Positions 43,607-54,770 of a stretch of 64,000 nucleotides of DNA are shown piece after piece; within the stretch, counting starts at the first letter, position 1, and every line of letters starts with the position of its first letter. The DNA comes from Streptomyces sp. TLI_053 (GTDB lineage Bacteria; Actinomycetota; Actinomycetes; Streptomycetales; Streptomycetaceae). The translations under genes and the position numbers were made by a program. The stretch spans positions 1,798,001-1,862,000 of the forward strand of contig NZ_LT629775.1 in the NCBI RefSeq assembly GCF_900105395.1. The letters are read 5' to 3'. Below the pieces are notes generated by a model. It saw nothing but the letters and a program-made list of their open reading frames with translations, was not told the DNA's origin and made no database searches.

Positions 43607-44596
43607 ATGGGCGACGGAATGTCAGGCATGCACCACCACGGCGGGATGACCGAGCTAGGACCGTTCTCGTTCTCCAATGTGCTCACCTGGTCCCCGGACT
43701 GGGTGTTCCTGGCCGCCGCCCTGGCCGGGCTCGCGCTGTACCTCCTCGGCGTGGTGCGGCTGCGGCGGCGCGGGGACGGCTGGCCGGTCGGGCGCACGGT
43801 GGCCTGGGTGCTGGGCATCGGCTCGGTGATCCTGGTCACCTGCAGCGGGCTGAACGACTACGGCATGGTCCTGTTCAGCGCGCACATGATGCAGCACATG
43901 GTGCTCTCCATGCTGTCGCCGATCCTGCTGCTGCTCGGGGCGCCGATCACGCTGGCGCTGCGCGCGCTGCGGCCGGCCGGGAAGGGGCGTCCGCGCGGGC
44001 CGCGCGAGTTGCTGGTGGCACTGCTGCACAGCACCTACGTGAAGGTGATCTCGCACCCGGCGTTCACCATCCCGCTGTTCATCGCGAGCCTGTACGGGGT
44101 CTACTTCACCCCGCTGTTCGACTTCCTCATGGAGTACCGGCTCGGGCACATCTTCATGATGGTCCACTTCCTGGCGACCGGGCTCGCCTTCTTCTGGCCG
44201 ATCATGGGCGTGGACCCGGGCCCGAACCGGTCCGGCCACGTGATGCGGATCATCGAGCTGTTCATGGGCATGCCGTTCCACGCCTTCTTCGGTGTCGCGG
44301 TGATGATGGCCAACCACCAGCTGGTCAAGACCTTCACCGCCGAGGGGGCGCCTCCCGGCACCGACCTGCTGGCGGACCAGAAGCTGGCCGGCGGCATCAC
44401 CTGGGCGTTCGGCGAGATCCCGACCGCGATCGTGCTGATCGCGCTGGTCTACCAGTGGATGCGCTCGGAGGAGCGGCTCTCGCGCCGCCGGGACCGCGCC
44501 GAGGACCGCAGCGGTGACGCCGAGCTGGCGGCGTACAACGCCTACCTGGCCTCGCTGGACCAGCGCAACCGGCGGCCGGCGGCCGACGCCGGCTGA
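43607..44596 (+). CDS. CtaG-type cytochrome c oxidase assembly protein
   Basis: 329 aa. A His/Met-rich N-terminus (MGDGMSGMHHHGGMTELG) is followed by seven or so membrane helices with FSAHMMQHMVLSMLSPILLLLG, IFMMVHFLATGLAFFWPI and MPFHAFFGVAVMMAN, matching the caa3_CtaG family. These membrane proteins help deliver copper to cytochrome oxidase in actinomycetes and bacilli. The Met/His clusters are plausible copper ligands. It stands alone here, away from the oxidase subunit genes. Confidence 0.92.
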   Translation: MGDGMSGMHHHGGMTELGPFSFSNVLTWSPDWVFLAAALAGLALYLLGVVRLRRRGDGWPVGRTVAWVLGIGSVILVTCSGLNDYGMVLFSAHMMQHMVLSMLSPILLLLGAPITLALRALRPAGKGRPRGPRELLVALLHSTYVKVISHPAFTIPLFIASLYGVYFTPLFDFLMEYRLGHIFMMVHFLATGLAFFWPIMGVDPGPNRSGHVMRIIELFMGMPFHAFFGVAVMMANHQLVKTFTAEGAPPGTDLLADQKLAGGITWAFGEIPTAIVLIALVYQWMRSEERLSRRRDRAEDRSGDAELAAYNAYLASLDQRNRRPAADAG

Positions 44597-44604
44597 TCCG
44601 GCCC

Positions 44605-44640
44605 GACCTGGCCGACCTGGCCGACCTGGCCGACCTGGCC
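44605..44640. repeat. Four exact 9-bp tandem repeats (GACCTGGCC)
   Basis: Immediately after the CtaG stop codon and before the terminator. Confidence 0.95.
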
Positions 44641-44661
44641 CACCGACCAAGAACCACCGAC

Positions 44662-44691
44662 GAGCCCCCGTCCGACCGCGGACGGGGGCTC
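44662..44691. terminator. Bidirectional terminator between CtaG and TetR genes
   Basis: GAGCCCCCGTCCG (44662-44674) pairs perfectly with CGGACGGGGGCTC (44679-44691) around ACCG. Confidence 0.88.
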
Positions 44692-44711
44692 CGTCGTACC
44701 CGGGGGCGGCC

Positions 44712-45419
44712 TCAGGCCTGGCGCGGGACCTGCCGGGCGAGGCCCGCGACCAGGATGTCCAGGCCGAACTCGAACCGCTCGTCGCCGACGTTGCGGGTGA
44801 GCGCGGCGGCCATCGAGGTGATCATCGGGTAGCGCCCGGTCGGGACGGTCGCGAAGTAGTCGCGGATCCGCTCGGTGAACTCCTCGGTGTTGCCTCCGCC
44901 CCGGGTGGACGCCTCGAAGGCGGTCGCGGTGGTGTAGAGGCCCAGCAGGTCGACCCCGTAGGCGGCCGTCTGCTCGTCCAGCCCGCCGGCCCGCAGCATG
45001 GCGAGCATCGTCTCGGCGATGTCCATCGCGTGCGGGGTGACCGGGACGTTCGCGACCACGGCGGCCTTGGCCAGGTCCCGGTGCGAGAGCAGTGCCTCGC
45101 GGGAGCGCCGCAGCAGGCCCTTGATCTGCTCCTCCCAGCGGGCCGGATCGGCCTCCTCCAGCTCGATTCCGGCGTAGGCGAGGTCGAGGACCAGCTCGAC
45201 CAGCTCCTCCTTGGAGCCCACGTGGGCGTAGAGGCTGGCCGCGCCGGTGCCGAGCTCCTGGCCGACGCGGCGCATGCTCAGGGCGTCCATGCCCTCGGTG
45301 TCGACGATCCGCAGCGCCGCCTCGACGATCCGCTCCCGGCTCAGCGGCTGCCGCCGGGGTGCCCGCTCCCTGTCCTGCCAGTGCTCGGGCCAGCCGGAGC
45401 GCGGGGCGGCACTGGTCAT
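44712..45419 (-). CDS. TetR family repressor (TetR_C-type ligand domain)
   Basis: 235 aa from the ATG with GAAGGAGCCCCC upstream; the open frame extends further but without family character. The HTH lies at about residues 30-75 (MDALSMRRVGQELGTGAASLYAHVGSKEELVELVLD), and the C-terminal ligand domain resembles the tetracycline-repressor class. It is divergent from a DHA2 drug exporter, with several GAACA-N-TGTTC-type dyads between. The expected logic is self-repression and repression of the exporter, relieved by an exported drug. Confidence 0.92.
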   Translation of the reverse strand: MTSAAPRSGWPEHWQDRERAPRRQPLSRERIVEAALRIVDTEGMDALSMRRVGQELGTGAASLYAHVGSKEELVELVLDLAYAGIELEEADPARWEEQIKGLLRRSREALLSHRDLAKAAVVANVPVTPHAMDIAETMLAMLRAGGLDEQTAAYGVDLLGLYTTATAFEASTRGGGNTEEFTERIRDYFATVPTGRYPMITSMAAALTRNVGDERFEFGLDILVAGLARQVPRQA

Positions 45420-45458
45420 GGGGGCTCCTTCGTGGGTCGGTGACAGGACCCACAGTAC

Positions 45459-45535
45459 TTGACACGAACACCGTTCCATGGGAGAACACTGTTCGTTCAG
45501 AAAAACAGTGTTCGTTATGACGAACGTCGTTCGTC
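45459..45535. promoter_or_regulatory. Operator cluster in the TetR/MFS divergent promoter
   Basis: TTGACA (45459-45464) is a likely -35 for the exporter gene. Related dyads follow: CGAACACCGTTC (45465-45476), GAACACTGTTCGTT (45484-45497), AACAGTGTTCGTT (45504-45516) and the longer GACGAAC-GTC-GTTCGTC (45519-45535). Common half-site GAACA or CGAAC. Confidence 0.7.
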
Positions 45536-45562
45536 GCTGGCTCTCGCTCCGGAGACCTCCCC

Positions 45563-47056
45563 ATGACCAGTCAGATCGCCCCACCCGCGCCCGTCGGAAA
45601 GCCGTCCACCGGCTACCGGCTGCGCTGGGCGGGACTCGCCGTCGTCCTCGCCGCCGAGGTGATGGACCTCCTCGACACCACCATCGTCGGCGTCGCCGCC
45701 CCCGCCGTCCGGGAGGACCTCGGCGGCAGTGACGCCCAGATCCAATGGATCACCGCGTCCTACACGCTCGCCTTCGCCGTCCTGCTGATCACCGGCGGCC
45801 GGCTCGGCGACCTCTTCGGCCGCAAGCGCCTGTTCGTCCTCGGCGCGACCGGCTTCACCCTCGCCTCGGCGCTCTGCGCGGCCGCGCCCGGTGCCGGCAC
45901 CCTGGTCGCCGCCCGCACCGTGCAGGGCCTGTTCGCGGCACTGCTCATCCCGCAGGGGCTCGGGCTGATCAAGGCGATGTTCCCGCCCAAGGAGCTCGGC
46001 ACCGCCTTCGGCCTGTTCGGCCCGGTCCTGGGACTCTCCTCGGTGCTCGGCCCGACCCTCGGCGGCTACCTCACCGGGGCCGACTGGTTCGGCCTCGGCT
46101 GGCGGGCGGTCTTCCTGATCAACCTGCCGGTGGGCCTGCTCACCGTCCTCGCCGCCGGGCGGATCCTGCCCGGCGACCGCACCACCACCAACCGCACCAC
46201 CAGCGCCGCCACCGGCACCGGCACCGGCACCGGCACCGGCAGGGTCGACCCGGTCGGTGTGCTGGTGCTCGGGCTGGCCGTCCTGCTGCTGGTCTACCCG
46301 CTGGTGCAGGGCCGGGAGCTCGGCTGGCCGCTGTGGACCTTCCTCTCGATGGCCGCCTCGGTACCGACGGCCTGGCTCTTCACCGTCCAGCAGCGCGGCG
46401 TCCTGCGCCGCGGCGGCACCCCGCTGATCGAGCCCTCGCTCTTCGGGAAGCGGGCCTTCGTCTCGGCGCTCGCCACCGGGCTGGTCTTCTTCGCCGCCCT
46501 CTCCGGCCTGATGCTGGTCTTCACCCTCCACCTCCAGCTCGGTCTCGGCTGGACACCGCTGCACGCCGGGCTGTCGATGATCCCGCTCTCGATCGGCGTG
46601 GTCGTCGGAGCCGTGCTCTCCGGTGCCCTGCTCGCCCCCCGGTACGGCCGCCGGGTGCTGCACCTCGGCATGGTGCTGGCCGCCGCGGGCGCGCTCGGCC
46701 TGTGGGCCACCGTGGACGGGGCCACCGGCCTCGGCTCCTGGCAGCTGGCACCGGGACTCGCCGTGGCCGGCCTCGGTCTCGGCCTGATCATGGCGCCGTT
46801 CTTCGACATCGCGCTCGCGGGGGTCGAGGAGTCCGAGACCGGCTCCGCGTCCGGCGTCCTCAACGCCCAGCAGCAGCTCGGCGGCTCGATGGGCGTCGCC
46901 CTGCTCGGCACCGCGTTCTTCGGCTGGGCCCCCACCGAGGGGTTCGGGCACGCGGCCGGGCTGACCTACGGACTCGTCGCCGCGCTGCTCGCCGCGGCCT
47001 TCGTGATCGCCTTCCTGCTCCCCCGGCAGGCCCGTCCGGACGGCGAGGGGCACTGA
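45563..47056 (+). CDS. DHA2-type MFS drug exporter (14 helices)
   Basis: 497 aa. Motif A is [18 protein letters not shown], motif C is [18 protein letters not shown], and the start [21 protein letters not shown] carries the DHA2 signature Asp residues. Length and helix count match the EmrB/QacA group. A GTGTGTGTG repeat lies in the central loop. It is controlled by the divergent TetR. It probably exports a toxic compound by proton antiport. It ends at a 21-bp hairpin shared with icd. Confidence 0.93.
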   Translation: MTSQIAPPAPVGKPSTGYRLRWAGLAVVLAAEVMDLLDTTIVGVAAPAVREDLGGSDAQIQWITASYTLAFAVLLITGGRLGDLFGRKRLFVLGATGFTLASALCAAAPGAGTLVAARTVQGLFAALLIPQGLGLIKAMFPPKELGTAFGLFGPVLGLSSVLGPTLGGYLTGADWFGLGWRAVFLINLPVGLLTVLAAGRILPGDRTTTNRTTSAATGTGTGTGTGRVDPVGVLVLGLAVLLLVYPLVQGRELGWPLWTFLSMAASVPTAWLFTVQQRGVLRRGGTPLIEPSLFGKRAFVSALATGLVFFAALSGLMLVFTLHLQLGLGWTPLHAGLSMIPLSIGVVVGAVLSGALLAPRYGRRVLHLGMVLAAAGALGLWATVDGATGLGSWQLAPGLAVAGLGLGLIMAPFFDIALAGVEESETGSASGVLNAQQQLGGSMGVALLGTAFFGWAPTEGFGHAAGLTYGLVAALLAAAFVIAFLLPRQARPDGEGH

Positions 47057-47076
47057 ACGCCCCTGCGGGGGGAACG

Positions 47077-47122
47077 CCGGGAGGCCCCGGGGTCCGTGGG
47101 TACGGACCCCGGGGCCTCCCGG
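47077..47122. terminator. Bidirectional terminator between MFS and icd
   Basis: A 21-bp perfect stem, 47077-47097 with 47102-47122, loop GGGT. Confidence 0.88.
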
Positions 47123-47144
47123 GTCGTGCGCGGTGCGGGTGGGA

Positions 47145-49379
<2,235 letters not shown>

Positions 49380-49393
49380 TCACGTCTCCAACG

Positions 49394-49407
49394 TCTTGAC
49401 GTCAAGA
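49394..49407. promoter_or_regulatory. Perfect palindrome TCTTGACGTCAAGA upstream of icd
   Basis: A 14-bp dyad, 27 bp before the icd start codon. On the minus strand it includes TTGACG, so it may overlap a -35 box as well as bind a regulator. Confidence 0.6.
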
Positions 49408-49497
49408 TATCTCGTGACCGGCCCTCCGCTCCACCTCCCCCCGGCACGGATCAGCTCCACGGTCGACCCGATGCCGTCGCGGGGCAAGCCGGACGGG

Positions 49498-49947
49498 TCA
49501 CCCGGAGGGCCGGTGGGCGCCGTTCCGGGCCTCGCGCAGCGCGTCGATCCGGGCGTCGAACTCGGCCTCGTCGGCGAGGAACCACAGCTGGCGGCCCCGG
49601 TTACTCTCGCGGACGAAGTCCCGCAGCGCACCGCTGGCCCCGGTGTACGCGGAGAGGTCGCCGACCACGGCGAGGCCGACCCGGTACTGGGCGAACTTCT
49701 GGGTGACCTCCCCGGCGAGTCGGGTGCCCAGGGTGAAGAACTCCGGCCCGAACCGGGCGGCGGGCACCACCAGCCACTCGGCGTCCTGGGCGAAGGCCTC
49801 GCCGAGCAGGTCCGTGCCGTCGCGCGGGGCGCGGACCACCGGGCCGTCGGCGGACAGCCGCACCACGACCGGGGCGGGGACGGCCCCGGGGACGGACGCG
49901 GGGACGGACAGGGGCGCGGGCGCGGGCGTCGGGAGCGGCTCAGACAT
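49498..49947 (-). CDS. DUF4180 domain protein
   Basis: 149 aa. A Pro/Ala/Val-rich N-terminus is followed by the DUF4180 pattern DGTDLLGEAFAQDAEWLVVPAAR, LAGEVTQKFAQYRVGLAVVGD and LRDFVRESNRGRQLWFLADE. The family has no assigned biochemistry and is often encoded beside a transcriptional regulator. The start overlaps the end of the HTH gene by eight bases, so the two are co-translated. Confidence 0.87.
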   Translation of the reverse strand: MSEPLPTPAPAPLSVPASVPGAVPAPVVVRLSADGPVVRAPRDGTDLLGEAFAQDAEWLVVPAARFGPEFFTLGTRLAGEVTQKFAQYRVGLAVVGDLSAYTGASGALRDFVRESNRGRQLWFLADEAEFDARIDALREARNGAHRPSG

Positions 49948-50443
49948 GGCGGTTCTCCGTGGTCAGGGTGTGAATGAGGAGCAGCAGCTCGGCGGTGTCC
50001 GCCGGGGCGCCGAGGACGATCACCTTGAGGGTCGCGCGATCCTCGTTGTGCAGCGTCTCGATCCGCAGCGGCACGGCCCCGCCGCGCGGACCGGAGACCG
50101 CCGCGAGCAGGGTGTTCGACAGCCGGGCGGCCTCCCGGACGCCGATGCCGTCGATCTGCACCACGGCGGACGCCTCGGCGTGCAGCGGTGCCGGGGCGGC
50201 CGGCGGCGCGGCGTCGGCCCCCGGGGCGCCGCCGGGGGTGTCGGCGACGGTGCCGCCGGCGAAGGACTCGAAGTCGCGGCGGGCGATCCGGTACTGCTTG
50301 CCGATCCTGGTGGCCCGCAGCCGGCCGTCGCGGACGTAGCCGCGGACCGTCCGGACGTGCAGTCCGAGCAGTTCGGCAACCTGCTCGACCGAGAAGTACT
50401 CCGGGGGGTGCTCCGGCACCGGCCGCCTCCTTGACTCTGTCAT
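49940..50443 (-). CDS. MerR/excisionase-type HTH regulator
   Basis: 167 aa from the ATG at 50443, with no strong ribosome-binding site. The N-terminal HTH (YFSVEQVAELLGLHVRTVRGYVRDGRLRATRIGKQYRI) is of the HTH_17/BldC-like class, which binds direct repeats. The C-terminal part (TLLAAVSGPRGGAVPLRIETL, DRATLKVIVLGAPADTAELL) may bind a ligand or the DUF4180 partner. It overlaps the DUF4180 gene. A GATAAGGAAG tandem repeat upstream may be its binding site. Confidence 0.87.
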   Translation of the reverse strand: MTESRRRPVPEHPPEYFSVEQVAELLGLHVRTVRGYVRDGRLRATRIGKQYRIARRDFESFAGGTVADTPGGAPGADAAPPAAPAPLHAEASAVVQIDGIGVREAARLSNTLLAAVSGPRGGAVPLRIETLHNEDRATLKVIVLGAPADTAELLLLIHTLTTENRHV

Positions 50444-50475
50444 TTCATTACGCAAACTACCATGACACAGGGCAC

Positions 50476-50495
50476 GATAAGGAAGGATAAGGAAG
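50476..50495. repeat. Tandem GATAAGGAAG (2 x 10 bp)
   Basis: Two exact 10-bp direct repeats in the divergent gap upstream of the HTH gene. Direct repeats of this size suit a BldC-like regulator, so an autoregulatory site is possible. A TAGCGT box at 50600-50605 may serve the plus-strand genes. Confidence 0.6.
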
Positions 50496-50654
50496 GGCGT
50501 CCGGTGAGCGGTGCACCCGACCGTCAGGACTTCGTCAACGCGGCGCTGCATTCGGTCAACGCTGCGTCAGGAAGGTTCTCCCGTCGGGCGCGACGGTCCT
50601 AGCGTCGGAGGTGCAGTTCCGGCAGGCCCCTCTCCACCACTCGGGAGCACCCGC

Positions 50655-50996
50655 ATGGCCCGCGTCGTCGTCTGGCACGTCCCGGTCACCGTCACCGGAC
50701 GGACCACCTCCCTCCGCCTCTTCCGCCTGCGCGACGGGCGCCGTTGCGCCGTCGGCTTCAGCTCCGCGGGCGCGCTCGCCGAGCTCCTCGGCCCGGAGCA
50801 GGCCGCCGTCGAACTCGGCGAACCGGCGCTGCGGGCGCTCACCGCGCCGCTCGGCGTCGAGGAACTCGTCCTGGACCCGCGGCTGGTCGCCGCGCCCGTC
50901 GTCCCCCCGGGCGGTCGTCCGGCCCCCACCGACCGGGGCACCGGTCCGGGTGGACGCCCCACCGGCCGGCCCGGCGCACAGCTCCAGCACAGGTGA
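50655..50996 (+). CDS. SAV_915-like small protein
   Basis: 113 aa from the ATG giving MARVVVWHVPVTVTGRTTSL. The core (LFRLRDGRRCAVGFSSAGALAELLGPEQAAVELGEPALRAL) resembles the short SseB/SAV_915-type proteins of Streptomyces, with an added Gly/Pro/Thr-rich tail. Function unknown. The stop overlaps the next gene's GTG (GTGA), so the two are translated together. Confidence 0.72.
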   Translation: MARVVVWHVPVTVTGRTTSLRLFRLRDGRRCAVGFSSAGALAELLGPEQAAVELGEPALRALTAPLGVEELVLDPRLVAAPVVPPGGRPAPTDRGTGPGGRPTGRPGAQLQHR

Positions 50997-51304
50997 GCGC
51001 ACTCCACCTGGTCCCCGGGACGCCCGGGCCGGAGCCGGCCCGGCCGCTGCACGCCCTCGCCCGGGTGAGCTTCGGCCCCGTGCCGCTCGACTTCGACCGG
51101 CTGGTCGCCGAACTCCCGGCAGTGCAGAGCGGGTTGGCGCTGGCGGGCGGTGCCGACCTGGAACTCCGGCTGGCCTGCACGGGACCGGAGGAACTGCGCG
51201 CCGTCTCGGCCGCCCTGCTCCGGGCCGGCGCGGCCCACGTCCACGTCGATCTGGTGCTCCGTGCCCTCGTCCCGGCCCGGCCGACCCTGCGGCCGGTGCC
51301 CTGA
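50993..51304 (+). CDS. Small protein, possibly AsnC/Lrp ligand-domain-like
   Basis: 103 aa from the overlapping GTG. The second half (LALAGGADLELRLACTGPEELRAVSAALLRAGAAHVHVDLVLRAL) has the beta-alpha-beta-beta-alpha-beta feel of an AsnC/Lrp effector-binding (RAM) domain, without any DNA-binding part. The evidence is pattern resemblance only. It is coupled to the upstream SAV_915-like gene and may act with it. Confidence 0.6.
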   Translation: MSALHLVPGTPGPEPARPLHALARVSFGPVPLDFDRLVAELPAVQSGLALAGGADLELRLACTGPEELRAVSAALLRAGAAHVHVDLVLRALVPARPTLRPVP

Positions 51305-51309
51305 GGACT

Positions 51310-51344
51310 CCCGGGGGCCGGGTCGGTGCGCCCGGGCCCCCGGG
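51310..51344. terminator. Hairpin between convergent genes
   Basis: CCCGGGGGCC (51310-51319) pairs with GGCCCCCGGG (51335-51344). Confidence 0.55.
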
Positions 51345-51397
51345 TCGCGGCACCCCGTCGCCCCCGTCGCCCCCCGTCGCGGCACCCCCCGGGCCGG

Positions 51398-52714
51398 TCA
51401 GCCGATCCCCTGGCGGTCCGGGCGCAGCGCGAAGGCCCGGACCTCGGGGTCGCCCTGCTCCTGGGTCACCGCACGGACCAACAGGACCTGCTGCTCCAGG
51501 AGTTCGGGCCGGCGCCGGTCCGGGGCGATTCGCAGCAGGTCGTCCAGCGCGGCGGTCAGGCGGCGGGTCACCTGGGGGTGGCCGGCGCCGCAGAGCCGGA
51601 TCTCGGTGAAGGCGAGGTCGACGACGGCCGACCAGCCCGGCACCGGTTCGACCAGCCGGACCGCACCGTGCCGGTCGCGGTGGCAGAGGTCGCCGAAGCT
51701 CTCGTGCAGGAGCATCGCCAGCAGTTGGTGGATCCGGTCGACGGCCTGCACCGCGGTGGTCGGGTCGTTGACGGCGGGCGAGAGCGCGCGGATCGCGATG
51801 TCCACGAGCTGGCGGAAGCCGAAGCTCAGGTCCTGGTGCATGGTGCGGTCGACGCCGACGTTGAGCGCCTGGGCGATCCGCCGCGAGGGCGGCGGGCGCT
51901 CGCCGGCCACCCGGACGATCGGGGTCCCGGGGGCGATGAAGTCGCCGATCCTCGGTACCAGGTGCAGTACCGCGTCGTGCTTGCGGGCGATCCGCAGCAG
52001 CCGCCCGATGTTCACGTCCCGCAGCACGCCGGAGCGCCCCTCGTGGAGCAGGGTGTACGCCTGGTCGGGCACGGGCGGCGCGGGTTCGGCCGGCATCAGC
52101 CGGTACTGGAGCAGGACGGCCGTCGACTCGTTGGCCACTCGATCAATGACGTGCGGGACGCGCAGCAGCCGCATCGTGGACTGCACGTAGAGCACGAACA
52201 GGGCGAGGCTGAGCACGACCAGGAGCACGGCCACCACGCTGGAGAAGACCGGCACCGAGGTGAGCTTGGCCGGGTCGGTGGAGTCGTCGTAGCTGAACTG
52301 GACCAGCAGCGCGAAGAGGAAGGTGGCCAGGCAGACCGAGAAGGCCGCTTTGGTCAGCCGGCTGCGGACGTAGAGCCGCAGCACCCGCGGGGAGAACTGG
52401 CTGGCGGCCATCTGCAGCGCCACCAGGGAGATCGAGAAGACCACGCCGATGAACGTCAGCATCGCCGAACTCACCGTGGAGACGACGGACTTGGCGGCGC
52501 TGTTGAAGCGCAGCAGCTCGTCCACCGAGCCGGTGTCGGCGACACTCTGGCTCACCACGGCCTCGTCCAGCTCGGCGGTCAGCCCGGCCAGCAGCACGGC
52601 GGCGACGCAGGCGAGCAGCGGGGCGAACCAGAACGACTCGCGCAGGTGCTCGCGCAGCGGGGAGAGCGGTCGGTAGCGGACCGGCGGCCGCGGCCCGGTC
52701 TGGCGGTCGGTCAT
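51398..52714 (-). CDS. DUF2254 membrane protein
   Basis: 438 aa. Four membrane helices in the first 175 residues (e.g. FWFAPLLACVAAVLLAGL and MLTFIGVVFSISLVALQMA) precede a cytoplasmic C-terminal domain containing DIAIRALSPAVNDPTTAVQAVDRI and RLCGAGHPQVTRRLTAAL. This is the DUF2254 layout; the family is predicted to be membrane-bound with no assigned role. It is divergent from the APC permease gene. Confidence 0.9.
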   Translation of the reverse strand: MTDRQTGPRPPVRYRPLSPLREHLRESFWFAPLLACVAAVLLAGLTAELDEAVVSQSVADTGSVDELLRFNSAAKSVVSTVSSAMLTFIGVVFSISLVALQMAASQFSPRVLRLYVRSRLTKAAFSVCLATFLFALLVQFSYDDSTDPAKLTSVPVFSSVVAVLLVVLSLALFVLYVQSTMRLLRVPHVIDRVANESTAVLLQYRLMPAEPAPPVPDQAYTLLHEGRSGVLRDVNIGRLLRIARKHDAVLHLVPRIGDFIAPGTPIVRVAGERPPPSRRIAQALNVGVDRTMHQDLSFGFRQLVDIAIRALSPAVNDPTTAVQAVDRIHQLLAMLLHESFGDLCHRDRHGAVRLVEPVPGWSAVVDLAFTEIRLCGAGHPQVTRRLTAALDDLLRIAPDRRRPELLEQQVLLVRAVTQEQGDPEVRAFALRPDRQGIG

Positions 52715-52784
52715 CGCCCCAGGCTAGGTGCCCGCACGCGGCAGCCCCCGGCACGCCACGCGCCGGTATTTCTATGCACTCCGG

Positions 52785-52802
52785 CCGATTTCTATGAATC
52801 GG
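52785..52802. promoter_or_regulatory. Inverted repeat CCGATT-TCTATG-AATCGG
   Basis: Perfect 6-6-6 dyad about 70 bp upstream of the DUF2254 start; candidate operator. Confidence 0.5.
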
Positions 52803-52910
52803 GATGCCCTCCATATTGCACGAGTACGGACCGAGGCTCAATTCGCGCTCAGATACCGGAACTACTGGTGAGTCACGTAACGGGCACATGAACACATGGC
52901 CTCCTACCTG

Positions 52911-52925
52911 CGGGAATATCCCGCG
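52911..52925. promoter_or_regulatory. Inverted repeat GCGGGA-ATA-TCCCGC
   Basis: Perfect 6-bp arms about 115 bp upstream of the APC permease start, flanked by CCTAC and GTAGG that extend the symmetry. Confidence 0.5.
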
Positions 52926-53040
52926 AAGTAGGTAAACATTCAGTAATGAAATCTGTGCAGAGGTCTATGAATACGCCTACTGTGTGGCAACTCTCCGCGC
53001 TCCGTTCAGCCGGAGCTCCCACAGCACAGAGAGATTGCGC

Positions 53041-54702
53041 ATGGCTTCCCTCAACCAGCTCTCTCCGCCCGGATCGAGCACCGGCACCACCGGCACCACC
53101 ACCCACCGCTCGCTCCGGCGCGAGGTCGGCCTGATCGGCCTCATGTGGGCCTCGGTCGGATCGATCATCGGCTCGGGTTGGCTCTACGGAGCCAAGAACG
53201 CCGTCGTCGTCGCCGGCCCGGCGGCGATCGTCGCCTGGGGCATCGGCGCGGTCGCGATCGTCCTGCTCGCGTTCGTGCACGCCGAGCTCGGCGGCATGTT
53301 CCCGGTCGCCGGCGGCACGGCGCGCTACCCGCACTACGCCTTCGGCGGCCTCGCGGGCATGTCGTTCGGCTGGTTCTCCTGGCTCCAGGCCGCCACCGTC
53401 GCCCCGATCGAGGTCGAGGCGATGATCGGCTACGCGGGCCACTGGGAGTTCGCGAAGAGCCTCCTCAACGACAACGGCACCCTCACCGCCAGCGGCTTCG
53501 TGGTCGCCGTGCTGCTGATGGGCCTGTTCGTCGCGGTCAACTTCCTCGGTGTCCGGGTGCTCGCCCGCACCAACAGCGCCACCACCTGGCTGAAGATCTT
53601 CGTCCCGCTGTTCGCGATCTTCGTGCTCGCCGTGACCAACTTCCACGGCTCCAACTTCACCTCGCACGGCTTCGCCCCGTTCGGCGTCAAGGGCGTGCTC
53701 ACCGCGGTCAGCGCCAGCGGCATCATCTTCGCCCTGCTGGGCTTCGAGCAGGCGATCCAGCTGGCCGGCGAGAGCAAGAACCCCAAGCGCGACATCCCGC
53801 GCGCGGTGCTCGGCTCGGTCGCCATCGGCACCGTGATCTACGTCCTGCTGCAGGTCGTCTTCATCGCCGCGCTGCCCGCCGCCTCCTTCGCCAACGGCTG
53901 GGACAAGCTGGACTTCCCCGGCATCGACGGCCCGTTCGCCGGCCTCGCCACCCTGGTCGGCCTGGGCTGGCTGGCCTGGGTGCTGTACTTCGACGCCATC
54001 GTCTCCCCCGGCGGCACCGGCCTCATCTACACCACGTCGACCTCGCGCATCGCGTACGGCCTGAGCAAGAACGGCTACGCGCCGCAGCTCTTCGAGCGCG
54101 TCGACAAGCGCGGCACCCCGTGGTTCGGCCTGATCATGTCCTTCGTCACCGGTGTCATCTGCTTCCTGCCCTTCCCGAGCTGGCAGGAGCTGGTCGGCTT
54201 CATCGTCTCCGCCAGCGTGCTGATGTACGCCGGCGCCCCGCTGGCCTTCGGCGCGCTGCGCCGCCGGCTGCCGCACCGCGAGCGTTCCTACCGCCTGCCC
54301 GGCGGCGCGGTCATCGCCCCGGCCTCGTTCGTGGTCTCCAGCCTGATCATCTACTGGTCCGGCTGGCACACCCTCTCCCGCCTGGGCATCGCCATCGTGG
54401 TCGGCTACGGCCTGCTCGGCAGCTACGCCTTCTACGCCACCCGCAAGGGCCTGCCGAACGCCCCCCGCCTGGACCTGCGGGCCGCCCAGTGGCTGCCGGT
54501 CTACCTGCTGGGCCTCGGCCTGATCTCCTGGCAGGGCGGCTTCGGCGACGGCACCGGCCGGATCCCGATGTGGTGGGACATGGCCGCGGTCGCCGCGTTC
54601 TCCCTGGCGATCTACTACTGGGCGATCCGGGTCGCCCTGCCCGCCGAGGTCATCGAGCAGAACATCGAGGACGTCGAGGTGGTCGACGCGGGCGGTCACT
54701 GA
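53041..54702 (+). CDS. APC superfamily amino acid permease
   Basis: 553 aa, about 12 to 14 membrane helices. The first helix carries the APC substrate/sodium-binding region GLMWASVGSIIGSGWLYG, with the family's Gly-rich break. Helix 6 region: SGIIFALLGFEQAIQLAGESKNPKRDIPRAV. The N-terminus has a Ser/Thr/Gly repeat and the C-terminus ends acidic (EQNIEDVEVVDAGG). Substrate is probably an amino acid taken up with protons; I cannot tell which. It is not obviously linked to the downstream pigment cluster and ends at its own terminator. Confidence 0.92.
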   Translation: MASLNQLSPPGSSTGTTGTTTHRSLRREVGLIGLMWASVGSIIGSGWLYGAKNAVVVAGPAAIVAWGIGAVAIVLLAFVHAELGGMFPVAGGTARYPHYAFGGLAGMSFGWFSWLQAATVAPIEVEAMIGYAGHWEFAKSLLNDNGTLTASGFVVAVLLMGLFVAVNFLGVRVLARTNSATTWLKIFVPLFAIFVLAVTNFHGSNFTSHGFAPFGVKGVLTAVSASGIIFALLGFEQAIQLAGESKNPKRDIPRAVLGSVAIGTVIYVLLQVVFIAALPAASFANGWDKLDFPGIDGPFAGLATLVGLGWLAWVLYFDAIVSPGGTGLIYTTSTSRIAYGLSKNGYAPQLFERVDKRGTPWFGLIMSFVTGVICFLPFPSWQELVGFIVSASVLMYAGAPLAFGALRRRLPHRERSYRLPGGAVIAPASFVVSSLIIYWSGWHTLSRLGIAIVVGYGLLGSYAFYATRKGLPNAPRLDLRAAQWLPVYLLGLGLISWQGGFGDGTGRIPMWWDMAAVAAFSLAIYYWAIRVALPAEVIEQNIEDVEVVDAGGH

Positions 54703-54720
54703 CCCGCGCCACCCAGCACG

Positions 54721-54752
54721 ACGGGCCCGCCGGTACGCACCGGCGGGCCCGT
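54721..54752. terminator. Bidirectional terminator, APC permease / FAD hydroxylase
   Basis: ACGGGCCCGCCGGT (54721-54734) pairs perfectly with ACCGGCGGGCCCGT (54739-54752) around ACGC. Confidence 0.85.
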
Positions 54753-54770
54753 TCCGCTGTCAGACAACCC

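Larger units (their letters stand above)
52715..53040. other. 326-bp divergent region, DUF2254 / APC permease
   Basis: AT-richer than its surroundings and the likely site of both promoters. It contains two copies of ATTTCTATG (near 52769 and 52788) and two inverted repeats listed separately. No gene seen. Confidence 0.55.

Noticed and set aside
49940..50443. HTH gene as a phage excisionase marking a prophage edge
   Set aside because: No integrase, attachment repeats or phage genes nearby; it is coupled to DUF4180, a common chromosomal pairing.
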